Assembly (NCBI GenBank): GCA_031555175.1
Contig: JAVBUP010000020.1
Location: 1 to 34,947, forward strand
Length of the DNA stretch: 34,947 bases
Direction: 5' to 3'
DNA from: JAVBUP01 sp031555175
GTDB taxonomy: Bacteria; Bacillota_I; Bacilli_A; Erysipelotrichales; Coprobacillaceae
In this document: positions 1 to 7,715 of the stretch, in pieces
Position numbering within the stretch: the stretch's first letter is position 1
How the letters are laid out: every line of letters starts with the position of its first letter
Notes under the pieces: model-generated
The model's database searches: none
What the model saw: only the letters and a program-made list of their open reading frames with translations
What the model was told of the DNA's origin: nothing
Translations under genes and position numbers: made by a program

Positions 1-1
1 T

Positions 2-130
2 CAAGTAGAACAACAATATTTAGATGATATATCTAATCAAATTAATTCAATGCCTAGAAAACTATTTGACTTTGAATCTGCTTATGATATAGAATTTAAT
101 AAATTAAATAATGGTGCGGTTGAGATTTGA
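2..130 (+). CDS. C-terminal end of a probable IS30-type transposase (partial)
   Basis: An open frame enters from the left edge and ends at the TGA at 128-130, giving 42 residues. The tail carries an INSMPRKLFDFESAYDIEF pattern. This resembles the closing segment of IS30-family transposases, where a 'N..PRK.L.y.t..e.F' motif sits near the end of the DDE domain. The family assignment rests on this short motif only. Whether the element is intact cannot be judged, because the rest lies outside the window. No terminal inverted repeat is recognisable before the terminator that follows. Another protein with a chance PRK motif cannot be excluded. Confidence 0.5.
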   Translation, partial: QVEQQYLDDISNQINSMPRKLFDFESAYDIEFNKLNNGAVEI

Positions 131-136
131 ATAAAG

Positions 137-165
137 AAAAACTACTTCAGAAGTAGTTTTTTTTA
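137..165. terminator. Bidirectional rho-independent terminator
   Basis: A perfect 9-bp stem (AAAACTACT pairing with AGTAGTTTT) with the loop TCAGA is followed by a run of T on the plus strand and preceded by an A-rich run. It can therefore stop the left-edge gene and the convergent plsY transcript. It overlaps the last codon of plsY. Confidence 0.8.
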
Positions 166-768
166 TAACCATTTAATTTTTGATTCTGTATGATTGATTA
201 ACCTTTTGATATTTTCCTTATGACGGTAGATTAGCAGGGCAGCTATAATTGCATAAACAATCCATGCTCGATAATCGCGATCAACAAATGGGAAGACACC
301 TAATAATATTAATGCAGTTGTAATAGCTGATAACGATTGATATTTTGTAATTTTTAGCATTGGTAAGAAAATAGCGGCAGCAATTAACAATAATGCTATA
401 TTGGTAGCTAACATATACCCAACTACTACAGAAACTGCTTTTCCACCTCTAAATCCTGCAAAGATAGGCCAACAATGCCCAATTGCTGCAAATAATGCCG
501 CAATATGAATTCCAAACATATCTAAATCGAAAGTATTAATGAGTAATCTAGTGATTAATACAGCGATGCTACATTTTAAAATATCTAAAATAATCACGGT
601 TGCACCAGCTTTTTTTCCTAGCACACGACCAGAATTAGTTCCACCAAGGTTACCTGAACCATGATCTCTAACATCAATACCATAGAATCCTTTGCCAATT
701 ACTAGAGCAAATGGAATTGAGCCGATTAGGTAACCAATCACAGCAAAAAGAATATAAAAATAGTTCAT
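163..768 (-). CDS. plsY: Acyl-phosphate:glycerol-3-phosphate acyltransferase PlsY
   Basis: PlsY is the integral-membrane enzyme that moves an acyl group from acyl-phosphate to glycerol-3-phosphate, giving lysophosphatidic acid, the first committed step of phospholipid synthesis. The 201-residue length and several hydrophobic segments fit the family. All three family motifs are visible: GSGNLGGTNSGR (37-48, with Gly where GATN is usual), FRGGKAV (106-112) and RHKENIKRL (182-190). The ATG has a GGAGAT ribosome site upstream. The gene is divergent from parE, the same neighbourhood as yneS-parE-parC in Bacillus. Confidence 0.95.
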   Translation of the reverse strand: MNYFYILFAVIGYLIGSIPFALVIGKGFYGIDVRDHGSGNLGGTNSGRVLGKKAGATVIILDILKCSIAVLITRLLINTFDLDMFGIHIAALFAAIGHCWPIFAGFRGGKAVSVVVGYMLATNIALLLIAAAIFLPMLKITKYQSLSAITTALILLGVFPFVDRDYRAWIVYAIIAALLIYRHKENIKRLINHTESKIKWL

Positions 769-791
769 TTTTTTATCATCTCCATTAAAAC

Positions 792-819
792 ATTATACAA
801 GAAACAATTCAAAAATCAA
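792..819 (-). promoter_or_regulatory. plsY promoter
   Basis: On the minus strand, TTGATT (819-814), a 16-bp spacer and TATAAT (797-792) form a good vegetative promoter upstream of plsY. It overlaps the divergent parE promoter, so the two genes probably compete for RNA polymerase. Confidence 0.6.
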
Positions 820-836
820 TGTTTTTATGGTATAAT
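808..836 (+). promoter_or_regulatory. parE-parC promoter with extended -10
   Basis: TTCAAA (808-813), a 17-bp spacer and TATAAT (831-836), preceded by TG one base away (TGGTATAAT, an extended -10). It lies about 25 bases upstream of the parE ATG. The same TTCAAA-17 arrangement recurs before yqeG. Confidence 0.7.
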
Positions 837-861
837 TAATTGGTATGGAAGGAGTTTATTT

Positions 862-2802
862 ATGGCGAAAAACAAAGTGACAAATGAATATAATGAATCT
901 AGTATTCAAATACTTGAGGGGTTAGAAGCTGTTAGGAAACGCCCTGGTATGTACATTGGCTCGACAGATCATAGGGGACTCCATCATTTAGTTTATGAAA
1001 TTGTTGATAATGCAATCGATGAAGCTCTAGCTGGGTATGGAAATAAGATATCTGTTACATTATGCAAAGATGATTCTATTATCGTTGAAGATGAGGCTCG
1101 TGGGATGCCTGTTGGAATGCATGCTTCTGGAATGAATGCGACTGAGGTAATCTTTACTGTTTTGCATGCTGGTGGAAAGTTCTCTGAAGAAGGAGGATAT
1201 AAAACATCAGGTGGGTTACATGGTGTTGGTGCATCTGTAGTTAATGCATTATCTTCATGGTGCACAGTCACAATTGCTAGAGATGGCAAACTTTATCAAA
1301 TTGGTTTTGAAAAAGGCGGGAGCAAGCTAATCCCAATGAAAGAGATTGGCAAGTCTAATAAAACTGGGACTAAGGTTCATTTTAAACCGGATTCAAGTAT
1401 TTTCCCAAGCATTGAATTTAAGTATAGTACTATAGCCACTAGGCTAAGGGAAAGTGCTTATTTATTAAAAGGTATTGAAATTGAATTATATGACGAAAGA
1501 ACAGATAAAAGAGATAATTTTAAATTTGAAACTGGAATTGAAGCATTCATTGATTACTTAGATGCCGAAAAAACAGCTATACATAAAACTATTTATTTTG
1601 AAGGGATGAATAACGAAATTGAAATTGAATGTGCTCTACAGTTTACTGATAGTTATCAAGAAACAACATTATCATTTGTAAATCTAGTTAGAACAAGTGA
1701 TGGAGGAACACATGAAACTGGTTTGAAATCTGCATTAACTAAAGTATTTAATGATTATGCTAGGAAGTATTCATTTCTTAAAGACAAAGATAAGAACTTA
1801 GAGGGAAATGATGTTAGAGAAGGATTAACTGCGATAGTGTCAGTAAAAATTCCAGAGCATTTATTACAATTTGAAGGACAAACAAAAAATAAACTAGGAA
1901 CATCTGAAGCTAGAAATGCTGTAGAAACTATAGTTAGCGAGAAGTTAAATTATTTCTTAGAAGAAAATAAGAATGTAGCTGAGATTCTAGTCAAGAAGAT
2001 GGTTAAGGCTGCATCTGTGCGTGAAGCGGCTAGAAAAGCTAGAGAAGAAGCACGAAAAGATAAGAGTGGCAAGACAGAGAAAATTTTAAGTGGGAAATTG
2101 ACTCCTGCGCAATCTAAAGATAAAAAACGCAATGAGCTATACTTGGTAGAAGGTGATTCTGCAGGCGGTAGTGCAAAAAATGGCCGTGATCCTAAACACC
2201 AAGCAATTTTGCCACTTCGTGGTAAAGTAATTAATACTGAAAAGACTAGCTATAGTGATATTATAAAAAATGAAGAAATCGGAACTATGATAACAACAAT
2301 TGGTGCAGGTGTTGGTAGTGATTTTAACGCAGAGGATAGTAATTATGCAAAAGTAGTAATAATGACCGATGCTGACATGGATGGAGCTCATATACAAGTG
2401 CTACTTCTAACTTTCTTCTATCGTTATATGAAGGACCTAATTGCGACTGGTAGAGTGTATATTGCATTACCTCCATTATATAAAGTATTTACTGGTAGTG
2501 GTAAAAATGAGAATGCTATATATGCATGGGGTGATGAAGATTTAGCTGAGGCTAAAAGGAAAATAGGTAAAGGATATACTTTACAACGTTATAAAGGACT
2601 TGGCGAAATGAATGCAAATCAGTTGTGGGATACTACTATGAATCCTGAAACACGAACACTTATTCAAGTTACACTTGATGATGCTGCAGCAGCAGAAAAA
2701 CAAGTTTCAATATTGATGGGTGATAAAGTAGAACCAAGGAGAGAATGGATTGAGCAAAATGTTAATTTTTCATTGGAAGATAACTTTACAATTGAGGAAT
2801 AG
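862..2802 (+). CDS. parE: DNA topoisomerase IV subunit B (ParE)
   Basis: ATPase subunit of topoisomerase IV, which decatenates sister chromosomes. At 646 residues it has the GyrB/ParE layout. The GHKL ATPase comes first (EIVDNAIDEAL at about 47-57, GGLHGVGASVVNAL for the lid), then the QTKNKLG loop, then the TOPRIM domain with EGDSAGGSA near 430 and DADMDGAH near 503. The partner follows 10 bases later, preceded by AGGAGG. ParE rather than GyrB is chosen from the plsY-parE-parC order and the partner's lack of a GyrA box. One oddity: the usual DxGRG of the ATP site reads DEARG (77-81), with Ala replacing the first Gly. The start has GGAG eight bases upstream. Confidence 0.95.
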   Translation: MAKNKVTNEYNESSIQILEGLEAVRKRPGMYIGSTDHRGLHHLVYEIVDNAIDEALAGYGNKISVTLCKDDSIIVEDEARGMPVGMHASGMNATEVIFTVLHAGGKFSEEGGYKTSGGLHGVGASVVNALSSWCTVTIARDGKLYQIGFEKGGSKLIPMKEIGKSNKTGTKVHFKPDSSIFPSIEFKYSTIATRLRESAYLLKGIEIELYDERTDKRDNFKFETGIEAFIDYLDAEKTAIHKTIYFEGMNNEIEIECALQFTDSYQETTLSFVNLVRTSDGGTHETGLKSALTKVFNDYARKYSFLKDKDKNLEGNDVREGLTAIVSVKIPEHLLQFEGQTKNKLGTSEARNAVETIVSEKLNYFLEENKNVAEILVKKMVKAASVREAARKAREEARKDKSGKTEKILSGKLTPAQSKDKKRNELYLVEGDSAGGSAKNGRDPKHQAILPLRGKVINTEKTSYSDIIKNEEIGTMITTIGAGVGSDFNAEDSNYAKVVIMTDADMDGAHIQVLLLTFFYRYMKDLIATGRVYIALPPLYKVFTGSGKNENAIYAWGDEDLAEAKRKIGKGYTLQRYKGLGEMNANQLWDTTMNPETRTLIQVTLDDAAAAEKQVSILMGDKVEPRREWIEQNVNFSLEDNFTIEE

Positions 2803-2812
2803 GAGGTAATGT

Positions 2813-5377
2813 ATGGCAGATAAGAAAATAAATATGTCCCTTGATGAAATCATGGGTGACAGATTCGGCAAGTATTCAAAGTATATTATTCAAGAACGTG
2901 CATTGCCAGATGTTAGAGATGGTTTGAAACCAGTTCAACGTCGTATCTTATATTCAATGCAAAAAGAAGGTAATGTGTTTAAAAACCCATATCGTAAGTC
3001 TGCAAAGACCGTCGGTAATGTTATTGGTAATTATCATCCACACGGAGATACATCTGTTTATGATGCTATGGTACGTATGAGTCAAGATTGGAAGATGCGC
3101 TTGCCTTTAATTGACATGCAAGGTAATAATGGCTCAATTGATAATGATCCTGCAGCGGCTATGCGTTATACTGAAGCTAGGCTATCAGCAATTGCGTCTG
3201 AGTTATTAAGAGATATTGATAAAAATACAGTTCCACATTCGCTAAACTTTGATGATAGTGAATATGAACCTAACGTTTTACCAGCTAAATATCCTAACTT
3301 ATTAGTAAATGGTTCTACTGGTATTTCTGCAGGTTATGCTACTGATATTCCTCCTCATAACTTGACTGAGGTAATCGATGCAACGATTTTGAGAATTAAT
3401 CAACCTAAGTGTAGTCTTGTTGATATTATGCAACATATGAAAGGACCGGATTTCCCTACTGGAGCGATTGTACAAGGAAAACAAGGTATTATTGATGCAT
3501 TTAATACTGGTAAAGGGAAAGTCGTTGTTAGATCTAAAACTGCTATTCTTGAAGCTAAAAATATTAATCAAATTGTAGTTACTGAGATCCCTTATGAAGT
3601 AGTTAAATCTGATATGGTCAAGAAAATTGATGAAATTAGATTTAATAGGGCAATCGATGGAATTATTGAAGTTCGTGATGAATCGAATAGAAATGGTTTA
3701 AGAATTGTTGTTGATTTGAAAAAGGATGTTGATGCTAACAACGTTCTTAACTTCCTTTATAAGAATACTGATCTTCAAAAAAATTATAATTATAACGTGG
3801 TTGCAATTAAGGATAAACACCCAGTATTAATGGGGGTAATTGAGATATTAGATGCGTATATTGAACATCAGAAAGATGTAATCACTAAAAGATCTATTTT
3901 TGAATTAGACAAGGCTGAAACTAGGGAACATATTGTAAGTGGTTTAATTCGAGCTATTTCAATACTAGATGAGATTATTCGTATCATTAGAGCAAGTAGT
4001 AATAAAGCTAATGCTAAAGAAAATATTATTAATGAATTTAAGTTTACTGATACTCAAGCGGAAGCGATTGTTACATTGCAATTATATCGACTAACTTCTT
4101 TAGATATTACATTGCTACAAGATGAAGAAAAAGAATTACAAGATAAAATTTTAGAGTTAAATGGGATATTGTCTAGTGATAACAAATTAAAGAAAGTTAT
4201 TATTAAGGAATTAACAGAAATTAGAGATAAATATCCTAGTAAAAGGTTATCTATAATTGAGGATGAAGTAGAGGAGATAGTAATTGACAAAGAGGCAATG
4301 ATTATTTCTGAGGATGTTGTTATTACAGTTACAAAAGATGGCTATGTAAAAAGGCATTCAATGCGCTCAGTTAAGTCAAGTGAGCAATCAGCTTTTGGTA
4401 AAAAAGATGATGACTTCTTAATATCGCAATTTGAAGCTAATACTACTGATAGACTGTTATTGTTTACTAATAAAGGTAATTATTTATATATACCAGTTCA
4501 TGAATTAGAAGAATTCAAATGGCGTGAAACAGGAAAGCATATTTCTTATTTAGTTAAGACAAGTCCAGATGAGAAGATAATTGAAACGGTTTTAGTTAAG
4601 ACATTCACTGAACAACTTAATGTAGTTCTTGTAACAAAAAACGGACAAATTAAACGTACTTTATTATCTGAATTTGAAGTACAACGTTACAATAAACCAA
4701 TAAAATGTATGAATTTGAAAAGTGACGATGAGTTATGTGGAGTTAATCTGTCTACAGGTATTGATGATATTTTTGTTACTACGAAAAATGGTTATATGGT
4801 TAGATATAACGAAAATGAAGTTTCAATTTTAGGTATTAAAGCATCAGGAATTAAAGCTATTAATCTTAAAAATGATGAAGTTGTTTCATTAAATGTATGT
4901 AATATCACTAGTAATTTGGCAATTGGTTTAATTTCTCAAAAGGCAGGATTTAAACGCATTAGAGTGAGTGAGTTATTGCCTTCAGCTAGAACTACAAAGG
5001 GTAATTTAGTGATTAGAAAAGTGAAGTCAAATGAACAATTTGTAGTTAAGACTTATATAGTTGGTCCAAATGATGATATTTCGATGTTCACTAACAACAT
5101 GGACGAAATTACTATTAAAGTTAAAGATTATTCTTTAGCTACATATGACACTTCATTTAGCCAAACTGAAAAGCTTTCGGCTAATAGTGAAGTTATGTTT
5201 GCATATATTAATCATGTGATTTCCACATCCGATTATAACGTGAAAGAGACTTCAAAAAATGATAAAGAAAATGAAAAGGAAATAGAAAATAAATCAAATG
5301 TATCGAAAGAAGTAGAGGTACAACATGATAAAAAACTTGTTAATCTTACTATAGATGATTTATTAGAAGATTTATAA
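2813..5377 (+). CDS. parC: DNA topoisomerase IV subunit A (ParC)
   Basis: DNA-cleaving subunit of topoisomerase IV. The breakage-reunion domain is clear: RDGLKPVQRRILY at about 35-47, YHPHGDT at 74-80, and the catalytic Tyr119 in AAMRYTEARLS. A coiled-coil segment follows, then a six-bladed C-terminal beta-propeller. The propeller lacks the QRRGGKG box of GyrA, which supports ParC. The quinolone-determining region has Thr80 and Asp84 where staphylococcal GrlA has Ser80 and Glu84. At 854 residues it is somewhat longer than most ParC, because of a charged Lys/Glu/Asn-rich linker and an acidic end (residues about 810-854). It is co-transcribed with parE, and a bidirectional terminator lies just after the stop. 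Confidence 0.95.
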   Translation: MADKKINMSLDEIMGDRFGKYSKYIIQERALPDVRDGLKPVQRRILYSMQKEGNVFKNPYRKSAKTVGNVIGNYHPHGDTSVYDAMVRMSQDWKMRLPLIDMQGNNGSIDNDPAAAMRYTEARLSAIASELLRDIDKNTVPHSLNFDDSEYEPNVLPAKYPNLLVNGSTGISAGYATDIPPHNLTEVIDATILRINQPKCSLVDIMQHMKGPDFPTGAIVQGKQGIIDAFNTGKGKVVVRSKTAILEAKNINQIVVTEIPYEVVKSDMVKKIDEIRFNRAIDGIIEVRDESNRNGLRIVVDLKKDVDANNVLNFLYKNTDLQKNYNYNVVAIKDKHPVLMGVIEILDAYIEHQKDVITKRSIFELDKAETREHIVSGLIRAISILDEIIRIIRASSNKANAKENIINEFKFTDTQAEAIVTLQLYRLTSLDITLLQDEEKELQDKILELNGILSSDNKLKKVIIKELTEIRDKYPSKRLSIIEDEVEEIVIDKEAMIISEDVVITVTKDGYVKRHSMRSVKSSEQSAFGKKDDDFLISQFEANTTDRLLLFTNKGNYLYIPVHELEEFKWRETGKHISYLVKTSPDEKIIETVLVKTFTEQLNVVLVTKNGQIKRTLLSEFEVQRYNKPIKCMNLKSDDELCGVNLSTGIDDIFVTTKNGYMVRYNENEVSILGIKASGIKAINLKNDEVVSLNVCNITSNLAIGLISQKAGFKRIRVSELLPSARTTKGNLVIRKVKSNEQFVVKTYIVGPNDDISMFTNNMDEITIKVKDYSLATYDTSFSQTEKLSANSEVMFAYINHVISTSDYNVKETSKNDKENEKEIENKSNVSKEVEVQHDKKLVNLTIDDLLEDL

Positions 5378-5383
5378 AAGCGG

Positions 5384-5410
5384 AAAGGACAATCATTGAT
5401 TGTCCTTTAT
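5384..5410. terminator. Terminator between parC and the convergent glycosyltransferase genes
   Basis: A 10-bp stem, AAAGGACAAT with ATTGTCCTTT, has the loop CATTG and T-rich flanks on both strands. It serves parC on the plus strand and the alg13-like gene on the minus strand. Confidence 0.85.
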
Positions 5411-5874
5411 TATTTAATAAACTCAATTATTCTAGTTACAATATCATTAGTGAAATCATATTCTCTGAAATTATGAGTTAAAGCTTTTTTGTATGCTTCT
5501 ATTAAGTTGTCTTCACAATAGATAATATAGCCATCTTCTGCTAGTTTCTTCGCTAATTCAACTTGATGATTATCATTATGTTCTTTATATTTAGCTAAGC
5601 GTGGCATTACAATTATTTTTTTATGAGCTTTCATAGCTTCAAAAATGCTACCAGCACCGCCATGACAAATTATTATTTCTGCCTTATTGTATAACTTAAG
5701 ATAGTCTTCCTTTGGTAAATATGTATATGTTTGAAAATTATTAGATGTATAGTTTGTAAATCCGGTTTGAGCAATTACTTCATCTTTTAATTGTAAAGTT
5801 TCAATTAATTCATCAACTCGTTTAAGTAATCTTGGGAATGGAGTATCTTGAGTGCCTAAAGTAACTAGTATCAT
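5410..5874 (-). CDS. Alg13/PssE/EpsF-like glycosyltransferase catalytic half
   Basis: A small (154-residue) protein of the GT28 C-terminal-domain type, like yeast Alg13 and bacterial PssE. Family members bind the UDP-sugar and act only together with an Alg14-type membrane partner. Visible features are the N-terminal MILVTLGTQ strand, a central HGGAGS sugar-nucleotide loop (71-76) and an 'NHQVELAKKL' segment typical of MurG-like enzymes. The start at 5874 is chosen because its ATG overlaps the stop of the upstream alg14-like gene (ATGA), and the conserved domain begins exactly there. A longer frame upstream lies inside the partner gene. The acceptor and sugar are unknown; surface polysaccharide or glycolipid synthesis is the likely setting. 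Confidence 0.85.
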   Translation of the reverse strand: MILVTLGTQDTPFPRLLKRVDELIETLQLKDEVIAQTGFTNYTSNNFQTYTYLPKEDYLKLYNKAEIIICHGGAGSIFEAMKAHKKIIVMPRLAKYKEHNDNHQVELAKKLAEDGYIIYCEDNLIEAYKKALTHNFREYDFTNDIVTRIIEFIK

Positions 5875-6341
5875 AAGATTTGCCCATGATATTCTGCTTT
5901 TGGATATACTTTCAACATACTTTCCCATTGTACAATAAATAGATCAGCTTTATTTTCAATCATAGAACCAGCCATAGATTTAGTATGCAATCTAGCGATG
6001 CTTTCAATATAAATAACTTGTTTACCAAATATTTTTGCGATATAAACTAACGGTACAGAAGTATGAGCACCAGTAGTTATAATATAATCTGGCTTAAACT
6101 GTATAAAAATAATTAATGATTTTATACAATTGAAACCAAATTTAAACAAATAGGTGAATAGGTGTTTTCTAGTACCATATACTAGATATTTAACTGGGAT
6201 ATTTAAATTAAGATTTTTTGTTGTATTATCTTTCTCTGTTATAAAGATACAATCATAGCGATTAAATAATTCCTTTAATCTCATTATTTCTGTTAAATGT
6301 CCGCCAGTTGAACTAATAAAAGCTACTTTTTTACCAATCAT
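5871..6341 (-). CDS. Alg14/PssD/EpsE-like glycosyltransferase membrane-anchor half
   Basis: The 156-residue protein has an Alg14-like Rossmann fold. STGGHL at 11-16 is the nucleotide-sugar/partner loop of this family, followed by a hydrophobic stretch around residues 65-85 that would hold the pair at the membrane, then TTGAHTSVP. Alg14-type proteins recruit the Alg13-type catalytic half and bind the lipid acceptor. The stop overlaps the start of the Alg13-like gene, so the two are translationally coupled. The ATG has AAGGAAGG upstream. No other polysaccharide genes are nearby; the upstream neighbour on the same strand is sigK. Confidence 0.85.
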   Translation of the reverse strand: MIGKKVAFISSTGGHLTEIMRLKELFNRYDCIFITEKDNTTKNLNLNIPVKYLVYGTRKHLFTYLFKFGFNCIKSLIIFIQFKPDYIITTGAHTSVPLVYIAKIFGKQVIYIESIARLHTKSMAGSMIENKADLFIVQWESMLKVYPKAEYHGQIL

Positions 6342-6361
6342 ATTTTCACCTTCCTTAAAGT

Positions 6362-6391
6362 ATTATACCATAAATAAAAGAAAGAAAACAA
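6362..6391 (-). promoter_or_regulatory. Promoter of the alg14/alg13-like pair
   Basis: On the minus strand, TTGTTT (6391-6386), an 18-bp spacer and an extended -10 TGGTATAAT (core 6367-6362). The -10 lies about 20 bases before the ATG, so the leader is very short. The -35 overlaps the hairpin after sigK. Confidence 0.55.
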
Positions 6392-6411
6392 AAATCATTT
6401 TTCTTTCTTTT
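6376..6411 (-). terminator. AT-rich hairpin at the 3' end of sigK
   Basis: A perfect 13-bp inverted repeat (AAAAGAAAGAAAA with TTTTCTTTCTTTT, 10-base loop) spans the last codons of sigK. It is weak in G+C but is T-rich on the 3' side when read on the minus strand, so it may act as a terminator. Confidence 0.45.
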
Positions 6412-7090
6412 CTGCCTTAATAAATTCTCTTAATAACTTCATTAATGCTCTTTTTTCTATTCTAGAGACATAAGATCTTGATATATTATATTTTTTCGCT
6501 ATTTGTTTTTGGGTTAGTTCTTCGCGTTGGTTAAGACCATAGCGCATATATATAATCTCTTTCTCTCTTTCATCTAATACATCAATATATTGATATATAG
6601 CTCTAATATTGTCATTTAAGACGACGGAATCCATCATATCTTTATTTTCAATTGGTGTGATATCCATAAGCGTGATATCTGTGCCATCTTTATCTTGTCC
6701 AATACTTTCATTTAAAGAAATATCTAAACTTGTTTTTTTACCAGTTCTTAAGTGCATTAAAATCTCATTTTCAATACATTTTGCTGCGTATGTGGCTAGT
6801 TTTACGTTATTCTCAATAGAATATGAGTCTATAGCTTTAATAAGCCCAATCGTACCTATACTGATTAAATCCTCAGTCAAATCTTTTCCAGAATCATATT
6901 TTTTTACAATATGAGCTACCAATCTTAGATTATGATTAATCAGCTTTTCTCTTGCATTCATATCTCCTTTACTAAATTGCTCTAAATATAATGCTTCTTC
7001 CTCCCTTGATAATGTATTAGGAAAAGCATTTGACTTAACAAATGATACATAGAATATTTGTTTAATCAGAAAAAATAATATATTTGTCAT
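6395..7090 (-). CDS. sigK: RNA polymerase sporulation sigma factor SigK (pro-form)
   Basis: The late mother-cell sigma factor of sporulation. The 231-residue sequence has region 2 (EDLISIGTIGLIKAIDSY, CIENEILMHLR) and region 4 (ELTQKQIAKKYNISRSYVSRIEKRALMKL) of SigK. The first 16 or so residues are hydrophobic (MTNILFFLIKQIFYVS), followed by FVKSNAFPN. This matches the pro-sequence and cleavage region of B. subtilis pro-SigK but is a few residues shorter. The protein should therefore be made inactive and cut at the forespore membrane by SpoIVFB, under control of SpoIVB, which is also encoded in this window. The gene is not split by a skin element. The ATG has TAGGTGAT upstream. I could not identify a convincing SigE promoter. 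Confidence 0.93.
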   Translation of the reverse strand: MTNILFFLIKQIFYVSFVKSNAFPNTLSREEEALYLEQFSKGDMNAREKLINHNLRLVAHIVKKYDSGKDLTEDLISIGTIGLIKAIDSYSIENNVKLATYAAKCIENEILMHLRTGKKTSLDISLNESIGQDKDGTDITLMDITPIENKDMMDSVVLNDNIRAIYQYIDVLDEREKEIIYMRYGLNQREELTQKQIAKKYNISRSYVSRIEKRALMKLLREFIKAEKKEK

Positions 7091-7141
7091 TTGATCACCT
7101 AACTAAATATATGAATAATTTTTGTTATTTAGTCGATAAAC

Positions 7142-7170
7142 TTCAAAAATTGGTAAAAATATAGTATGAT
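7142..7170 (+). promoter_or_regulatory. Promoter of the yqeG operon
   Basis: TTCAAA (7142-7147), a 17-bp spacer and TATGAT (7165-7170), about 30 bases before the yqeG start codon. An AAAGGAG ribosome site lies between them. Confidence 0.65.
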
Positions 7171-7199
7171 ATTGATATTGGTTAAAGGAGTGGTGTCTT

Positions 7200-7715
7200 G
7201 TGTTTCAATTATTTAAACCAGACAAATATTATTCTAGGTATGATAAAATCCATTTTGATGAACTTAGAGATAAAAAATTGATAATATTTGATTTAGATAA
7301 TACCTTAGTGGCTCATGATGTATTTGCTCCGCCAACCGAAATTGTTGAGTTTATTAAATGTGTTAAGGATTTAGGATTTATGGTTGTGATTGCTTCCAAT
7401 AACAAGAAAGCAAGAGTATCAAAGTTTTGTAAAGAATTGCAAGTTGATTCATATCATTTTTCTTTAAAACCGTTTCCATTTGTATTTAGTAAAATCAAGA
7501 AGAAATATCAAGTAGCAAAACAAGAAATGATACTTGTGGGTGATCAGTTACTAACAGATATATTAGGAGCTAAGATATTTGGTATTGATTGTATACTTGT
7601 GAATCAAATTGTAAAAAAGGATATTACTTATACTAAAGTAAATAGAAAATTAGAAACCATAATTTTTAATAGATTAGAAAAAAGTGGTTTTATAAAGGGG
7701 AAATATGATGACTAA
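7200..7715 (+). CDS. yqeG: YqeG family HAD-IIIA phosphatase
   Basis: A 171-residue HAD-superfamily protein of the YqeG type. It shows motif I FDLDNTLVAHD (about 30-40, nucleophile Asp in DLD), motif II IASNN, and the acidic motif VGDQLLTDILGA. Related proteins include plant and fungal phosphatidylglycerophosphate phosphatases, but the bacterial substrate is not settled. The start is GTG at 7200, eight to ten bases after AAAGGAG; the reading begins FQLFKPD, normal for the family. It is the first gene of a compact operon, and its end overlaps yqeH by 11 bases, as in B. subtilis. Confidence 0.9.
   Translation: MFQLFKPDKYYSRYDKIHFDELRDKKLIIFDLDNTLVAHDVFAPPTEIVEFIKCVKDLGFMVVIASNNKKARVSKFCKELQVDSYHFSLKPFPFVFSKIKKKYQVAKQEMILVGDQLLTDILGAKIFGIDCILVNQIVKKDITYTKVNRKLETIIFNRLEKSGFIKGKYDD

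Noticed and set aside
862..5377. DNA gyrase gyrB-gyrA instead of parE-parC
   Set aside because: The plsY neighbour and the absence of a GyrA box in the C-terminal propeller indicate topoisomerase IV.
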